Part shown: positions 42,801 through 54,236 of the stretch, one piece after another | How the letters are laid out: the number at the start of each line of letters is the position of its first letter | How positions within the stretch are numbered: position 1 is the first letter of the stretch | NCBI RefSeq assembly: GCF_030867095.1 | Contig: NC_081826.1 | Span: 43,626,001-43,690,000, forward strand | From: Alligator mississippiensis | Lineage: Eukaryota; Chordata; Crocodylia; Alligatoridae | Direction of reading: 5' to 3' | Length of the DNA: 64,000 nucleotides | Made by a program: the position numbers and the translations under genes | The notes under the pieces: generated by a model | What the model saw: only the letters and a program-made list of their open reading frames with translations | Databases searched by the model: none | Told to the model about the DNA's origin: nothing

Positions 42801-44018
42801 ATGACCACTATCCTTTATGTGACCAATATTACTCCATTGCTTCCTTGTGCCTGCTGTCCGTTGTGTTCTGTTGTGCTCCTAAGGACAGAACCATCTTGAC
42901 ATGTGGCAAAACAGTGACTTGGTCTAAAACTAGGGTTCCTAGGTTTTATGGCAATACAGATAAATAATAATCTTTCCTACTCCACATTTATAGCCATTTA
43001 TGAATTTCTTTCTCATCCACCCACTGGTAAATTATAACAACTCTGACTCATGGTAACATTGGACACTCAGAATCCACTTTTGATTCCCAGATCTCATAAT
43101 GTTTTTCAATAGTCCTCACAAGGGCACGAATACTTGTTTATACAAAATTATACTTGTTAAAGGAACACAGAGATGTTAGGGACTTGCTCAAGGTACCCTC
43201 AGGAATCGGTGTAATAGAGCCACTGAAATCCAGCAGTCAAGTACCCCAGGAAGTCCCTTAACAAAAGGAGGCACAACAGGCAGTAGAGTGTGTACGTCCT
43301 AGCCTCAAGCCCACACCTTCAGAGCCCATCTTTGTTCAGCCCTTGCTGCTGCTGATGCTCAGGTGCTTACCTTGCCAGCAGTATTTGTGTTATGTTCTCT
43401 ATTTAGAATAGGGGATGCCATAAGTCATTTTAAGTGCTGGGATTGGGGAATATCCGGGTTTTAATTCCACCTGTTGTACTAAGATTTAGCTTTTTAATTG
43501 GGCTGTATTTTTAATCACTAATAGTTAAGTTAATCTGTTTCTATTTTCTTGCGGTAGTGTACTGGAATCTACTCTGTGTACCACACTAACCTCCGTGGTA
43601 ATCCTTTTGCCTAGCTAAACATAAGCACTACCTATTTATATACCAGGATATACCTAACAAAGCTGAACGTTACCATAACCTCGTTTAGCAGTTGAGTAAC
43701 ACTAGGTATTAATAGTGGTTGTTGATGTCACTAAGATATTTTGATGTAATGTTTTCAATAAAAGCTTCTTGTTACCACTTGAAGCCATATGGATATTAGT
43801 ATAACAAATGTGATGAGCCCCTTCATAATGAATGCTTTCCAATTAGGTTTTGAATTTAGTGATTCCCTCATTACTGTGCAGTTAGTAGTATGATAGCATT
43901 GCAAGAGATTCTGCTCAGCTGACTTAAGGATTCCTCTATGTAGTCCTGTATTAAGCAAGATAATTTCCTTTAGAAGACCATTAATATAATTTTCTCATTT
44001 AACTTGTATTCAGTAAAT
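42801..44018. other. Intergenic, nothing recognised
   Basis: No gene or transposon was identified. Confidence 0.5.
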
Positions 44019-44180
44019 AGGGTTGGAAGGGACCTCCATAGGTCATCTAGTCCAATCCCCTGCCTGAGGCAGGATCATCCCTATCCAAGCCATCCTATAC
44101 AAATCCATTATCTAACCTTTTAGCAAAACTACACAGTTAGCCCTGACACAACACTATAGACTCCTTCAAGAGAAAAAAAC
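44019..44180 (-). mobile_element. CR1 LINE 3' fragment
   Basis: AGGGTTGGAAGGGACCTCCA, then GTCATCTAGTCCAATCCCCT, is the complement of the standard CR1 3' untranslated region. It fades out after about 160 bases. Confidence 0.85.
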
Positions 44181-47100
44181 ATTTTAAACTTGCTGCCTCA
44201 CTTACAGTGAAGTGTACTCTCTTCAAGTGCATCAAGGACAGACTGCAACTAAACTGATGATGCAGGCTACTGTATTACTAATGATGGGATGTAAAAGATA
44301 AGGTTACTGCTAGGTGAAGCTTCTTGTTCTTAATGAAATTAGCAGTTAATACTATTAGACAATGAATGTGATTTTGACTTTAGGAGACACTGTATCCTGC
44401 TTTCCCACATTTAGAATTTAAATAGTTGTTTCTTTTTCCATTACTTAAGCTGGCTTAATTTATTTAAAACAACCTTTTCCTCTCTGATTTGAACACTTGA
44501 CCAAATGCTTCATAAAGCAGTTCTGACTGCAGTTGTTTCATCAGTAGTTTTTCTCTAAAAGGGTTAACAGGCATGACCACTGCTTTCATTGCACCCAGGC
44601 AAAACTGGTATGAGGCAGGGCAGGATTTCCTTATACCAAATGTTAATGCAGCCAATGTGTTAAAATACAGCAATAAGTAATACCAGCACATGCATTACAA
44701 GACTACTAGTGCATATCTGAGGTGTGGCATGGGGCATGAGGCCAAAAGCAGAGAACTATCAGGCACCTTGGATGTATTATAGTGCCCTGTTAACCCTGCA
44801 GCTTCCTCTGGCTTATTCCTATCCAGAGCATGCCCCTTCAGGTCTACTTCTTTTAAAGCAGGTTTTTTGAAAGCATGTAATAATTCTGCAATATTTTCTT
44901 TCACTATGGAAAGCAGTTCCTTGTAGAAATATAAAAATAAACAGGGAGAAAAGATACAGACAGGTTTTCTGTACTGCCATTAAGCAATATGAAGATTGTG
45001 GTCAAAATAATAGAGGAAAGAACTTTATAAACAGGACAGAAAAGGGGCTGGGTCCTAGATCACTTTTCTATCTGATTCATGTTGCTGTAGCTGCTGTAGC
45101 TCCAAGCAGCTAACCTGGCTGTTTGGAGATGCCCACAGTTGAAGGGAATCCCCAAGCATCATAAGGCTTGTCTGTGCTGCCTCCACAGTGCACTTGGGAC
45201 TGCTGCTGAGAAGCACACCCTGCTTATTGGCTCCTGCCAAATCTCCGCACCATTCTCAGGGTTCCCTGTATCGGACATGCTTTTGGGGGCATGTTCATGG
45301 TCATGTTCAGTCATGCTTTTGGGGGCATGCTTTTGGGGGCTGTGTTAAGGGGGCTACATGTCTTATTTCTGGGATTATGTATGCACTGAGTGGGAGCAAA
45401 CAGACAGGAGGTGTTCTTGGCAGTGGTCCTGGTCGTGGCATACAAAGGCATGTAGAAATGTCCCCCCAAATCAGTCACCATATTCCTGTGGGCAGAGAAC
45501 TAATGTGCTCCTCTCCTGTGCCCCTGTTTAAACATGTACCAGCTTCTTTGCCTACCTGCATCCTCCCACCATTCCCTGGAGAGATGAGGTAAATCCCAAA
45601 CCTCATCTGCCTGGTCAGAAGGTCTACAGACAGTGGAGACACGTTGGGGAAAAGGAAGACTGGAGACTAGATGGACTTTTTGCTAAGAAGAGAGAGACTA
45701 TTTCAGAGACTGCCATTGTTATTTTTTAGGCACAGTGAGTACACACCTTTTACCTGGGTACTGCCAACCAAATAAGTGGCCCACATCAGCACATGAGGCA
45801 CAGGTGCACCCCCAGTGGAATGTGTCTTTGGACAGTTGCTTGAAGGGGAGGAGAGCTGCTGTTACCCCATGAAACACTTTGGACTTAAATCTCTTCTCTT
45901 TTAACCTGTTCATTTCAATAGTTCAATAGCTAGAAAACATGTCCAGAAGAGCCAAGGAACTCCCAGAAACAGCACTGTACTGCCCAGCAGTGACGCTCAG
46001 CCAATGATGATCATCTACAGTGTAATATGAAGTCAGAACTCAAAGAGAAGTGGGCTTGTAACTAGGATGTCAAAATATTTTCTATTCCTTATGTAAAAGG
46101 CTACGTCTAAGTTGTCTCCCCTGCCCTCTCATATCACACTGTGTTCACAATGACATATTTTATAATCTTCAGTCTGTTTCCCTGGTACACTGGGTCTTAC
46201 TTTATATGACAAAGTTGTTTAAAATGTATTAAACTGTGCTTTCGCTGTGCATGCAGTATAATGTGGGGGAGGACATGCCTTTGCATGCTACTTGCTTTCA
46301 GTGTTTGAATAACCAGACTGCAAACTAAATAAAATTGGAATCTGCAGTGAATCAAAACCAGATTCAGTGTATGAGTCATTAAAAAATTATGCTGCATGCA
46401 CCTGTGACTTGGGTTATCTTTTTTTCTATTTGTTTCTAGGTACTTGCAACAAAATAGGACATGTAGTTGCTTCTGTAATGCTGAAAAATCAAGAGTTTTT
46501 CTGACAGTCCTTCCTAACTTGTGCTTGAAGGATGGATTTTTCATAAATGTCCCTACACACTCACTATTCACAGGAGCTTACTTTTGAAAGGCACCTTGTA
46601 TCAGTAATCACAGTGTTTGGGCAAGAGCTGAAATTCTTTCATCTCTGACTTCGTATGACCCACTATTTGGTCCCAATCCTGCAAGATACTGAAGACCTCA
46701 ACCTCAGTTAATTGCCCCAAAACAAGTTATTTCTAATTAATGCAAAAGATAGAGAGGGGAGAAAGGTCAGTGTAGAACATTTTGATGCTCTCCACCACAT
46801 AGTCCACCACATTAAAAAGAAGGAAAACTCATAGAGGACCCAACAACTTTCTTTGGTCTTGTATTTCAGCATTGTTGAGAGGCACAGTACTGTCCCAAAT
46901 AGTCCCTCGGAGGCATACACTTGGTAGTGTGTCAGAAGTCAGATGAACTTTACTTTAGTAAGCATTGGAAAGCCTGTTTTCATTCTAAAGCACTCATGTT
47001 AGCGATGTTGCTTTAGTGATGATATTTTTATTATGCACAAACCCTATGGTCTTTTTTGCTATCTGCTTTTGAAATCCATAAACTTTTGTGAAAGAAGAGA

Positions 47101-47592
47101 GAGAGAAAGAAAGAAGACAAAAGAACAGTGGGTGGAAGCAGGCACCCAGCAGCCATTGTACGAGCATCTACATGTGTGCATGTGTCCATGCTTACATGGG
47201 AGCTTCTTTAGCGCTTCTCTTCCATACCACTTCTGTCTGGCTTTTATGTGCTACAGCATTTTAAAGTGGGAGTGAAGCCAGCAGCACTACTGGCAGTTTA
47301 TTGACTATGTCCCTGGTAAAAAGTACTGGCTGTGATTAGCCCTTGTACGGGAAAGAGGATTCCTGGATCTCTGTACATACTGTATACGGCATTATAATAA
47401 TCTAGATCTTGCTTACATCTCATGAAAAGCCTCTTCCAAAGTGTTCTTTGGCTGATGCTTTGCAATACTGGCTTGTGTTTACTAGCAAACAACTGACGTA
47501 GCACACTGCTGCTCAAAATGTGATTTGTTTAAGCCAGACTCTGAGGCTATATCCATGCAGCAGGAGCAAAAAGCGCAGTCATGCTGCCTAGG
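44181..47592. other. Intergenic, nothing recognised
   Basis: About 3.4 kb without a gene. Three copies of ATGCTTTTGGGGGC occur at 45,278-45,342. The GC-richer stretch at 45,140-45,600 has ORFs without recognisable domains. Confidence 0.5.
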
Positions 47593-47600
47593 GAATAAAT

Positions 47601-47908
47601 CAGTGGTGCTCAACCTTTTTAGTTTTAAGGCACACCTTGTTAGACTTGAGGCAGCCCTTGGAAACTGCTAGCTCTTAATTTTCACTCATTTTTTAACTAT
47701 AGAAAAATAATAGAGCAGTTTTTCTGTTGTGAAGAGCTCAGAAAGACCACAACAGGTCAGACCATTTTTAACAGTATGGATTCCTATTAGAAACCTTTGG
47801 GTTTCTCTTGTGAATCCTGTTTGCACACCTAGCAGTGCTAACATTATTTGGCACCCTATGGCACCCTTGAAAGGATCTCAAGGCAGCCCAGGTGCTCGAG
47901 AATCACTG
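47601..47908. mobile_element. Non-autonomous hAT/Charlie-like element (308 bp)
   Basis: The left end is CAGTGGTGCTCAACCTTTTT. The right end, complemented, is CAGTGATTCTCGAGCACCTG. Flanking 8-mers GAATAAAT (47,593-47,600) and AAATAAGT (47,909-47,916) agree at 6 of 8. There is no transposase. Confidence 0.85.
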
Positions 47909-47916
47909 AAATAAGT

Positions 47917-48762
47917 CCTGCTTTGCTGCTTCCATTCTGTATGTGGCAAACCCACAAATAAGGCACCCAGGATGCCCTGGAAATACTTTGTGTGGGCTCA
48001 CTCAAAACTGAGTTTCCAGTGCATGCAAGAGCAGTGGCTTGTGATCCCCTCAATATATTTTCATTGCCTCATTGCTGGGGCTTATGCATGTATGTAGAAT
48101 GGGAACAAGTGGGCTATACTGTGAATGATTGTGTAGCCTGGGAAGTAACCTCCATACTATAAAGGACAGAAAATATGCGGGAAATCTTGTTATCCAGGGT
48201 CAGGATGGTATGTATCAGCTGTCCTGGTATGTTATTTCATGTGCATCTACATGCACCGTAAGCATGGAGCAATAAACTCCAGCACATGTTGCACTGGACT
48301 TCATTGCTCCCAGGCACTGCTTTTGCATGTGTGCCCAGGACCGCATCACATTGAGCTGGGTCAGAGCAGCTCCAGCTGGGAGAGGACCTGAGGGGCCAGC
48401 CTGCTGGCTGGGGCATGAGGGTGTTACAGTGCAGGGTTAGTTGGCGGACAGACCTTTGTGCCCCAGGCAGTCCCATCAGCTTCTACTTGTGTGTTGCTGA
48501 GCAGTAAAGAACTCTACCACAGGATAGTACTTGTTACAAGTACTAACCCTCAGTAGAGTTAATTTGTTTCCTGCACCCTAATAGGACCACACATATAGAC
48601 CTTGAAACTTTATTGGGGAGCTAATTAGTCTGCTCAGTAAACATCTTGTGTAGATGTGCTCACAGAAAACTTACTATGCCTGGCAATAACACATTCAAAC
48701 GCCCTGTGCTGCTTCAAGCAGGCTGCTTCCAGGAGCAGTGTAGCAGCAGGGGTAAAATATAC
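47917..48762. other. Intergenic, possible MITE remnant
   Basis: At about 48,238-48,660 the ends GTGCATCTACATGCACC and, complemented, GAGCACATCTACACAAGATG are similar. A related ACGTCTACACAAGATGC occurs alone at 36,213-36,230. No duplication of the target was found, so this is only suggestive. Confidence 0.3.
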
Positions 48763-49395
48763 CTTGAATTGTCCAGCACAACATCATACCTACACATTCA
48801 GTAGAGGTCAATCAGTAGACAGCATTTCTGTCTACAGCATAGTTAACAGCTGGTAGGGTTTACAATAACCCAACTGCCTCCAGTGCCCAGGCATCCCAGA
48901 AGTGTATACACTAAAAAAAATACAGTCTAATGTGTCTGTCTCTAAAGCATGCTTCTCATCATTAGGGAGGGATTGGTAGAGAAGTTTAGTCTAGCAAACA
49001 AGACTCTTAATTTTAATGAGTAATCTGGGGGCAGCAAAAGTCTATTTTATTTTATTTTCAACATATTTGCTTAATGGCACCATCCAATCATTTGACCAAG
49101 AAGCATCAGGATTTTTATTTTGCTATGGCTGTGGGGAGCAGTACCTCCAAGAGGTCATTCCTGAACAGTTCAATGGCTAAGAAAGCAAGGGAGAAAATGA
49201 AGGATCTAGCCATCAGTGCTACTCTATGACTCCTACCATGTCTGAGCACTTGTAGCATCTGAGCATTCCTATCTCAAGTGTTTTCTGAAATAGGGAGCTT
49301 CTTTCCTCACACATGCAGCAGTAGTTAATTGTGTTTAAGTTTCCACCAGCTAAGCATCATCATGCAATTCCAGCTGGTAGCTGTTTGGTTACTGA
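48763..49395 (+). repeat. Copy A of an unidentified diverged direct duplication
   Basis: Shares GAGGTCAATCAGTAGACA, TGTGTCTG, GAGAAGTTTAG, GGGTAATCTGGGGGC-like and TTTTATTTTATTTT segments in the same order with 58,086-58,605. Indels lie between the shared segments, and the match ends near CACACATGC and TTTCCACCAGCT. No coding content or recognised family. Confidence 0.8.
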
Positions 49396-50130
49396 AAACC
49401 CAAGCAGCATAATAATGTAGCACCATAGGCAGGAAGATTAGCACGGGGTTGGTGTAAGTGGCAATGTCACTCAACATACGTTCATAAACGTGTCTATGCT
49501 GTTTCAGGTTTGGAAGGCAGGCGGTGTGGAGCAGCACAGTGTGCATGAGGGCACGGTTAAGTTGACCATGGTTGAGCTGACTGTGTAGACATAGCTCCTG
49601 TTACCCTGGCATAAAGCCAAAGCAAGAGATTCAGACTCTTAAAAACTATATGTCCATTTATTTTATTTAGGAAAGGTGGCCTTTGTTGCAGTAATTTGCA
49701 CCTGATAAAAATATGCAGCAACTGATAAAGGACTAGGCTTATGTAAGCTAAGGGAGACATGCCATCCTCCAATTAAAAATAGGTCAATTGTGCCCAGCCA
49801 TACACAGCATATTACTAAAAGGTATTTCATGTGATCCAATGGGTTAAAACATAAATTCTGATGCTGGAGAGCAAGGATTGTCTGCTGATAAAAGCCAAAG
49901 ATGGGGAAGCCAGGGAATCCAAACAAACCATGAATCACAAGGCAATCACACTAAGCCTCACTTCATTGTGTGTCAGAGCAGGAAGATAGACAATGGTGAA
50001 GGCAATTAAAGGACATTGTAAAAGATGAAAGAAATGAGTGAACATAAGAACAGACCATATTTAACTGTTACAGTCTATAGAGTGAAAGGAAATAGTTTGC
50101 TCTACACATTGATATGGGGCATATAGACAT
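49396..50130. other. Intergenic, nothing recognised
   Basis: No gene or transposon was identified. Confidence 0.5.
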
Positions 50131-52200
50131 TAGGGCTGTGTGAAATTTCTTTGCCCATTTTGTTTCAACACTGTTTTGACCCATTTCGACCTCGAAACAG
50201 GGAATTTGAAACAAAACAGGCAGCCTTGACACAGGGTTGCAACAAAACAGGGCAGGTCGAAACGTTTTGAAAAATTCGAAACGTTTCGAGTTTCGACCAT
50301 GAAGCTGGGGCTTGCCTTCAATGGCTTGCCTGCCGGGAAAGAAAAAGTAAAGTAAGGGAAGGGAGGGGGAGGAGGGAGGAAGGGGGGAAGGAGTGCTGTC
50401 ACATACGCTATCTGCCTGCACTGTTGAGTCAAAACCAGTTGGGGCAAGGGTACAAAACATATGAGCGCCATGGGGATGCTGACACATCTCTGCAGGCATC
50501 TGGGCAGGGCGAGCTCACCCGCAGGTTCATGGTCACCAACAATGGGGCCAATATGGTCAAGGTGGTCCGTGATGCCAACTTTGTGGGCATCCGCTGTGTG
50601 GCACACAAGTTGCACCTTGTTGTCAGGGATACCTTGGAGGGGGACAGGGCTGCTGGTGATGACGCTGCCACTACTAGCAAGTTCATTTCAAAATGCAGGA
50701 AGGTGGCAGGCTACTTCCACTGGAGCATCAAGGGGGGCAGGATGCTGTGGGATAAACAAAAAGAGCTGAACATCCTGCAGCACAAAATCATGCAGGATGT
50801 GGAGACTTGGTGGAACTCCACATACCTGATGCTTGAGAGGCTCGTGGAGCAACAGGAGGCCATGCATGAGATGGCCTTGCTCAGGGAGATTGGGATCAGT
50901 GCCCCCCTTAACAGAACTGAGTGGTGATACCATCTCCCAGATCTTGGTGGTCTTCAAGCCCTTCCTCAAGGCCACCAAGAGCCTCAGCGCTGCTGATGCT
51001 GTCCATAGCCAGGTGATCCCCATAGTTAGGGAACTTCAGAGGCAAATGGAGGGCTTCCAGAGGATCAATGTTCCTGGCTAGTGCAAGCCACTGTCACCAG
51101 ACATGCAGGCACTGGTGAGGCGGCTGAAGGAGGCCATCAGGAAATGGCTTGATCCCTTGCAGTCCAGTACAGTCCATGTGCTGGCCGCCATGTGTGACCC
51201 AAGGATGAAGGGCACTGTATGCAGCAGCCAAACGCTGAATCAGTGCATGAAGGAGCTGGTAAAGAAAGTCAGGGAGGGAGAATGGTGGAGGTGGGGGATG
51301 TGGAACGGGGAATCCACTGTCTCATGCTAGCACACCATCCACCAGCCAGTCTTGTCCTCCACCACAGACGTTGCCAATATGGGCTAAGGATATGGCTTCT
51401 ATGGTGGGGTCCAGAGTCACCAGACCCCAGCATCAGGCAGGTAAAGCTCATGCCTTGGTGACTGCCCATCTTGCCGAGGATGTGGAGCCGCTGCTGTGCA
51501 ACCCCTTGGCCTACTGGGCAAGCCGCAGCCAGGTGTGGCCGGATCTGGCCCCAGTTGCCTGGGAACACCTGGCCTGTCCCCTGACCAGTGTTCCAAGTGA
51601 GAGGGTGTTCAGCATTGCTGGGGATGTAGTGATACCCCACCGCACCTGCTTGGATACTGCTTTGGTGGAGCAGCTGGTGTTCCTGAAGGTGGACCTCCCG
51701 CTGCTGGGGTTCCCCAACCTCCAGGTGCAGATGGACCGAGTGCCACCCTCCTCACTCTGTCCACACCTATTTCCTTTTTTCATATTTTTAAAAACCAGGT
51801 AATGCCCTGTTCTCAGCTGGAGGGGGCACAAACTGCATCACCAGCCATCAGGGGAAGAAGATGTCCCTACTGATCTTGTTCCCCTGCCAGGATGAACTTG
51901 GAAGTATGAGCTGGAGTTATGGGGAAGGAGGAGCCCCAGGTCCTGGGCATGACCACTAAAACCGCACTCTGCCAGGGTAGGGAGGCCTGGTGGGACTGCT
52001 GGTGGCATGGCAGCCCCGTAAATGCCAGGAACAACAATTTCCTGGTGAAAGGTGGGTAGGAGGCACCATAACCTCCAGTTAACGCATGCATGTACAGTCC
52101 TGGCTGGGGAAAGCTGAGACCTGTCACATCTTTGACAGGCCTGACACTTGCTGGTTGCAGTGTAGTTGTGAGGCTTCCGGTGTGCTCGGCTTAGCTGCCT
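50131..52200 (+). mobile_element. hAT (Ac-type) DNA transposon, decayed autonomous copy
   Basis: The left end opens TAGGGCTGTGTGAAATTTCT, followed by sequence rich in AATTCGAAACGTTTCGA-type palindromic words and a G-rich tract (50,356-50,390), then hAT transposase remnants. A matching right terminus was not found: the sequence runs into a Penelope-derived fragment near 52,205, so that end is either lost or too diverged. Confidence 0.7.
50424..51802 (+). pseudogene. hAT transposase pseudogene (ZBED-like)
   Basis: Remnant of a hAT transposase, which cuts and pastes its own element in the nucleus. Visible are TNNGANMVKVV, where the catalytic Asp of the usual TDNGANM reads Asn, then IRCVAHKLHLVVRDTL, QDVETWWNSTYLMLERLVEQ, and the C-terminal hATC dimerisation block NPLAYWASRS...VPSERVFSIAGDVV...EQLVFLK. 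Frames change near 50,925 and near 51,300, and a TAG lies at 51,079-51,081. The N-terminal BED finger and first catalytic region are missing between the left terminus and 50,424. It is a transposon pseudogene. A host-domesticated ZBED gene is ruled out by the breaks. Confidence 0.88.
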
Positions 52201-52204
52201 GGGA

Positions 52205-52480
52205 TGCCAGCTTTCAGGTTGAAAACCCCTTTGTCAGGCTGAGGAAGTACCTTCAGTTGGTCCTGGATGGAAGGAATAGTAAAGAAGCCAGAGGCTGGCC
52301 TGGCATGCAATGCAGGCAAGAAAGCCAGTCAGTGAAAATGGAAATGGAGGCATCAGGGGGTGAGGGACAGGCAGGGGGAGGGGAGGGGGAAGGGGGATGT
52401 AGCAGCGCAGGTAAAAGTGCAGAGGTGCCTGGGGTGTCAGATGTCCAGCAGGTTGCAGTGTGTCAGAATTCCACAGGTCC
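52205..52480 (-). mobile_element. Penelope-like terminal fragment
   Basis: AGCTTTCAGGTTGAAAACCC, then TTTGTCAGGCTGAGGAAG and GTAAAGAAGCCAGAGGCTGG, corresponds to the left end of the Penelope composite (27,081-27,160) in the same orientation. The later part, to GTGTCAGAATT near 52,470, is looser and includes a G-rich tract (52,356-52,397). The hammerhead-like core survives as CTGACAA...GAAA (52,212-52,237, minus strand), with the conserved G of CUGANGA changed. Confidence 0.7.
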
Positions 52481-52482
52481 AA

Positions 52483-53162
52483 AAGGGACTTGGGGGTCAT
52501 GATTGATCACAAGATGAATATGAGCCACCAATGTGATGTTGCAGCTGGCAAAGCAAGAAAAACTCTGGCTTGCATCCATAGATGCTTCTCTAGGAAATCT
52601 CAGGATGTCATCCTCCTGCTGTACTTGGTCTTGGTGAGGCCGCACCTGGAGTACTGCATCCAATTCTGGGCTCCACAATTTAAAAAGGATGTGGAGAAGC
52701 TTGAGAGAGTCTAGAGGAGAGCCACGCGCATGATCAGAGGGCATGAAAACAGGCCTTATGATGAGAGGCTGAGAGCTATGGGACTCTTCAGCCTGGAAAA
52801 GTGCAGTCTCAGGGGGGACCTGGTGGCTGCCTATAAGTATATAAGGGGTGTACATCAGGATCTGGGGGAACGCCTGTTCACCAGAGCACCCCATATGATG
52901 ACAAGGTCACAAACTTCTCCAAGACCATTTCAAGCTGGACATAAGGACAAACTTCTTTACAGTCCAAGCCCTCAAGACCTGGAACAGACTGCTACCAAAC
53001 GCGGTGCAAACATCTACTTTGGATTCCTTTAAGAGTCAATTGGATGTTTATCTTGCTGGGATCCTGTGACCCCAGCTGACTTCCTGCCCCTGTGCAGGGG
53101 GCTGGACTCAATGATCTTCCAAGGTCCCTTCCAGCCCTAATGTCTATGAAATCTATGAAATT
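52483..53162 (+). mobile_element. CR1 LINE 3' fragment
   Basis: KRDLGVMIDHKMNMSHQCD, ACIHRCFSRKSQDVILLLY and VRPHLEYCIQFWAPQFKKD represent the RT C-terminal region, followed by the 3' end ATGTCTATGAAATCTATGAA. It is 5'-truncated at about 52,483. Unlike its relatives at 9.3 and 38.4 kb, it reads HRC rather than a stop after ACIH. Confidence 0.93.
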
Positions 53163-53664
53163 CTGGACTGGTCACTGACTAAAGGAAACAGAATCCTCAT
53201 TTCAACGAATTGTCACTGGAAAACCCCAGCAAGAAAATGCGAGAATAAGTAGAACATGCCACTGGACTAAGAGGTGAGGTAACAGTAATATCTTCTTTCA
53301 CTGCCTGTTACCTAATGACTGTGCTTTAGTATTTTGTACTCATGCTCTGAAACCACATAACAAGGATTCTTCAACCAGATAAGGGGCTCAAGACATTGTT
53401 TATGGTGTAAAACCAAAAGGAATTTTACAATCTTTTGTTTACATGATTTGCAAACTAGAACTCCTTCTACATGTGCAAAGCACAGTAGTACGCCTGTGAC
53501 GCAATGCAGTCTACTTGTTTTTCAGATAGGCTTATCATGTAGATAAATGCAACAAGATGCCAAATGGATGGCCTGTAAAATGGACATGCATTTACATATT
53601 GTGACCTGAAGAAAATGGCAATGAAGACTGACAGTACATTTGAAAGTCTCAGCAAGCCTTATTG
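53163..53664. other. Intergenic, nothing recognised
   Basis: No gene or transposon was identified. Confidence 0.5.
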
Positions 53665-53672
53665 GTTTAGCA

Positions 53673-53887
53673 CAGTGGGGCCCAAACTGTGTTCTGTGGA
53701 CCATCAGTGTTGCAGGATATCCTGTTAAATGGTCTGCAGCTGGTCCCCAGATCACAGTAGGCCCCATATTAAAGGAGCTTTGCTTGATAGCATCCCCCTA
53801 CCTTTATAACATTTTCAGTGAAAAGTCTGATGAGAAGAGTATATGGTGACCCAAAAGACATTTTGATGGTCAACATGGTAACCACTG
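53673..53887. mobile_element. Small non-autonomous hAT-like element (215 bp)
   Basis: The ends are CAGTGGGGCCCAAACTGTG and, complemented, CAGTGGTTACCATGTTGACC. Flanking 8-mers GTTTAGCA (53,665-53,672) and GTTTAGAA (53,888-53,895) agree at 7 of 8, as expected for hAT. Confidence 0.8.
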
Positions 53888-54033
53888 GTTTAGAAAGCAC
53901 AGCCCTCAAGAAAGAACACCAAAAACTTGATGAGAAGCTGAAGCAATGTAGTTTCTCTAAGGCTTTGAAACCAAAGACCTAAAAGTTAAATCTTAGGCTA
54001 TCAGATGTATTCCTGATGTAAATTTGAATCATG

Positions 54034-54124
54034 GTGGATAGGGATGATCCTGCCTCAGGTAGGGCGTTGGACTAAATAATGTATGGAAGTCCCTTTCAGC
54101 CCTGTTTCTCAATGATTCTATGAT
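54034..54124 (+). mobile_element. CR1 LINE 3' terminal fragment
   Basis: GGATAGGGATGATCCTGCCT, then GTTGGACTAAATAATG, with the tail AATGATTCTATGA, is the last about 90 bases of a CR1 element. Confidence 0.8.
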
Positions 54125-54236
54125 ACTGAACATTTATTTTCTGCATTCCAGTGGTCTGCAACAATTTAAAGTCTGTTTTCTTGCTTCTGGTAGTTTAAAT
54201 CTGCTAATTCTGGCAGGAATCTTTGTAATTACTATG

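Noticed and set aside
50424-50927. Host ZBED-type gene
   Set aside because: Frame changes, a stop, a missing N-terminus and a lost catalytic Asp mark it as a dead transposon copy.
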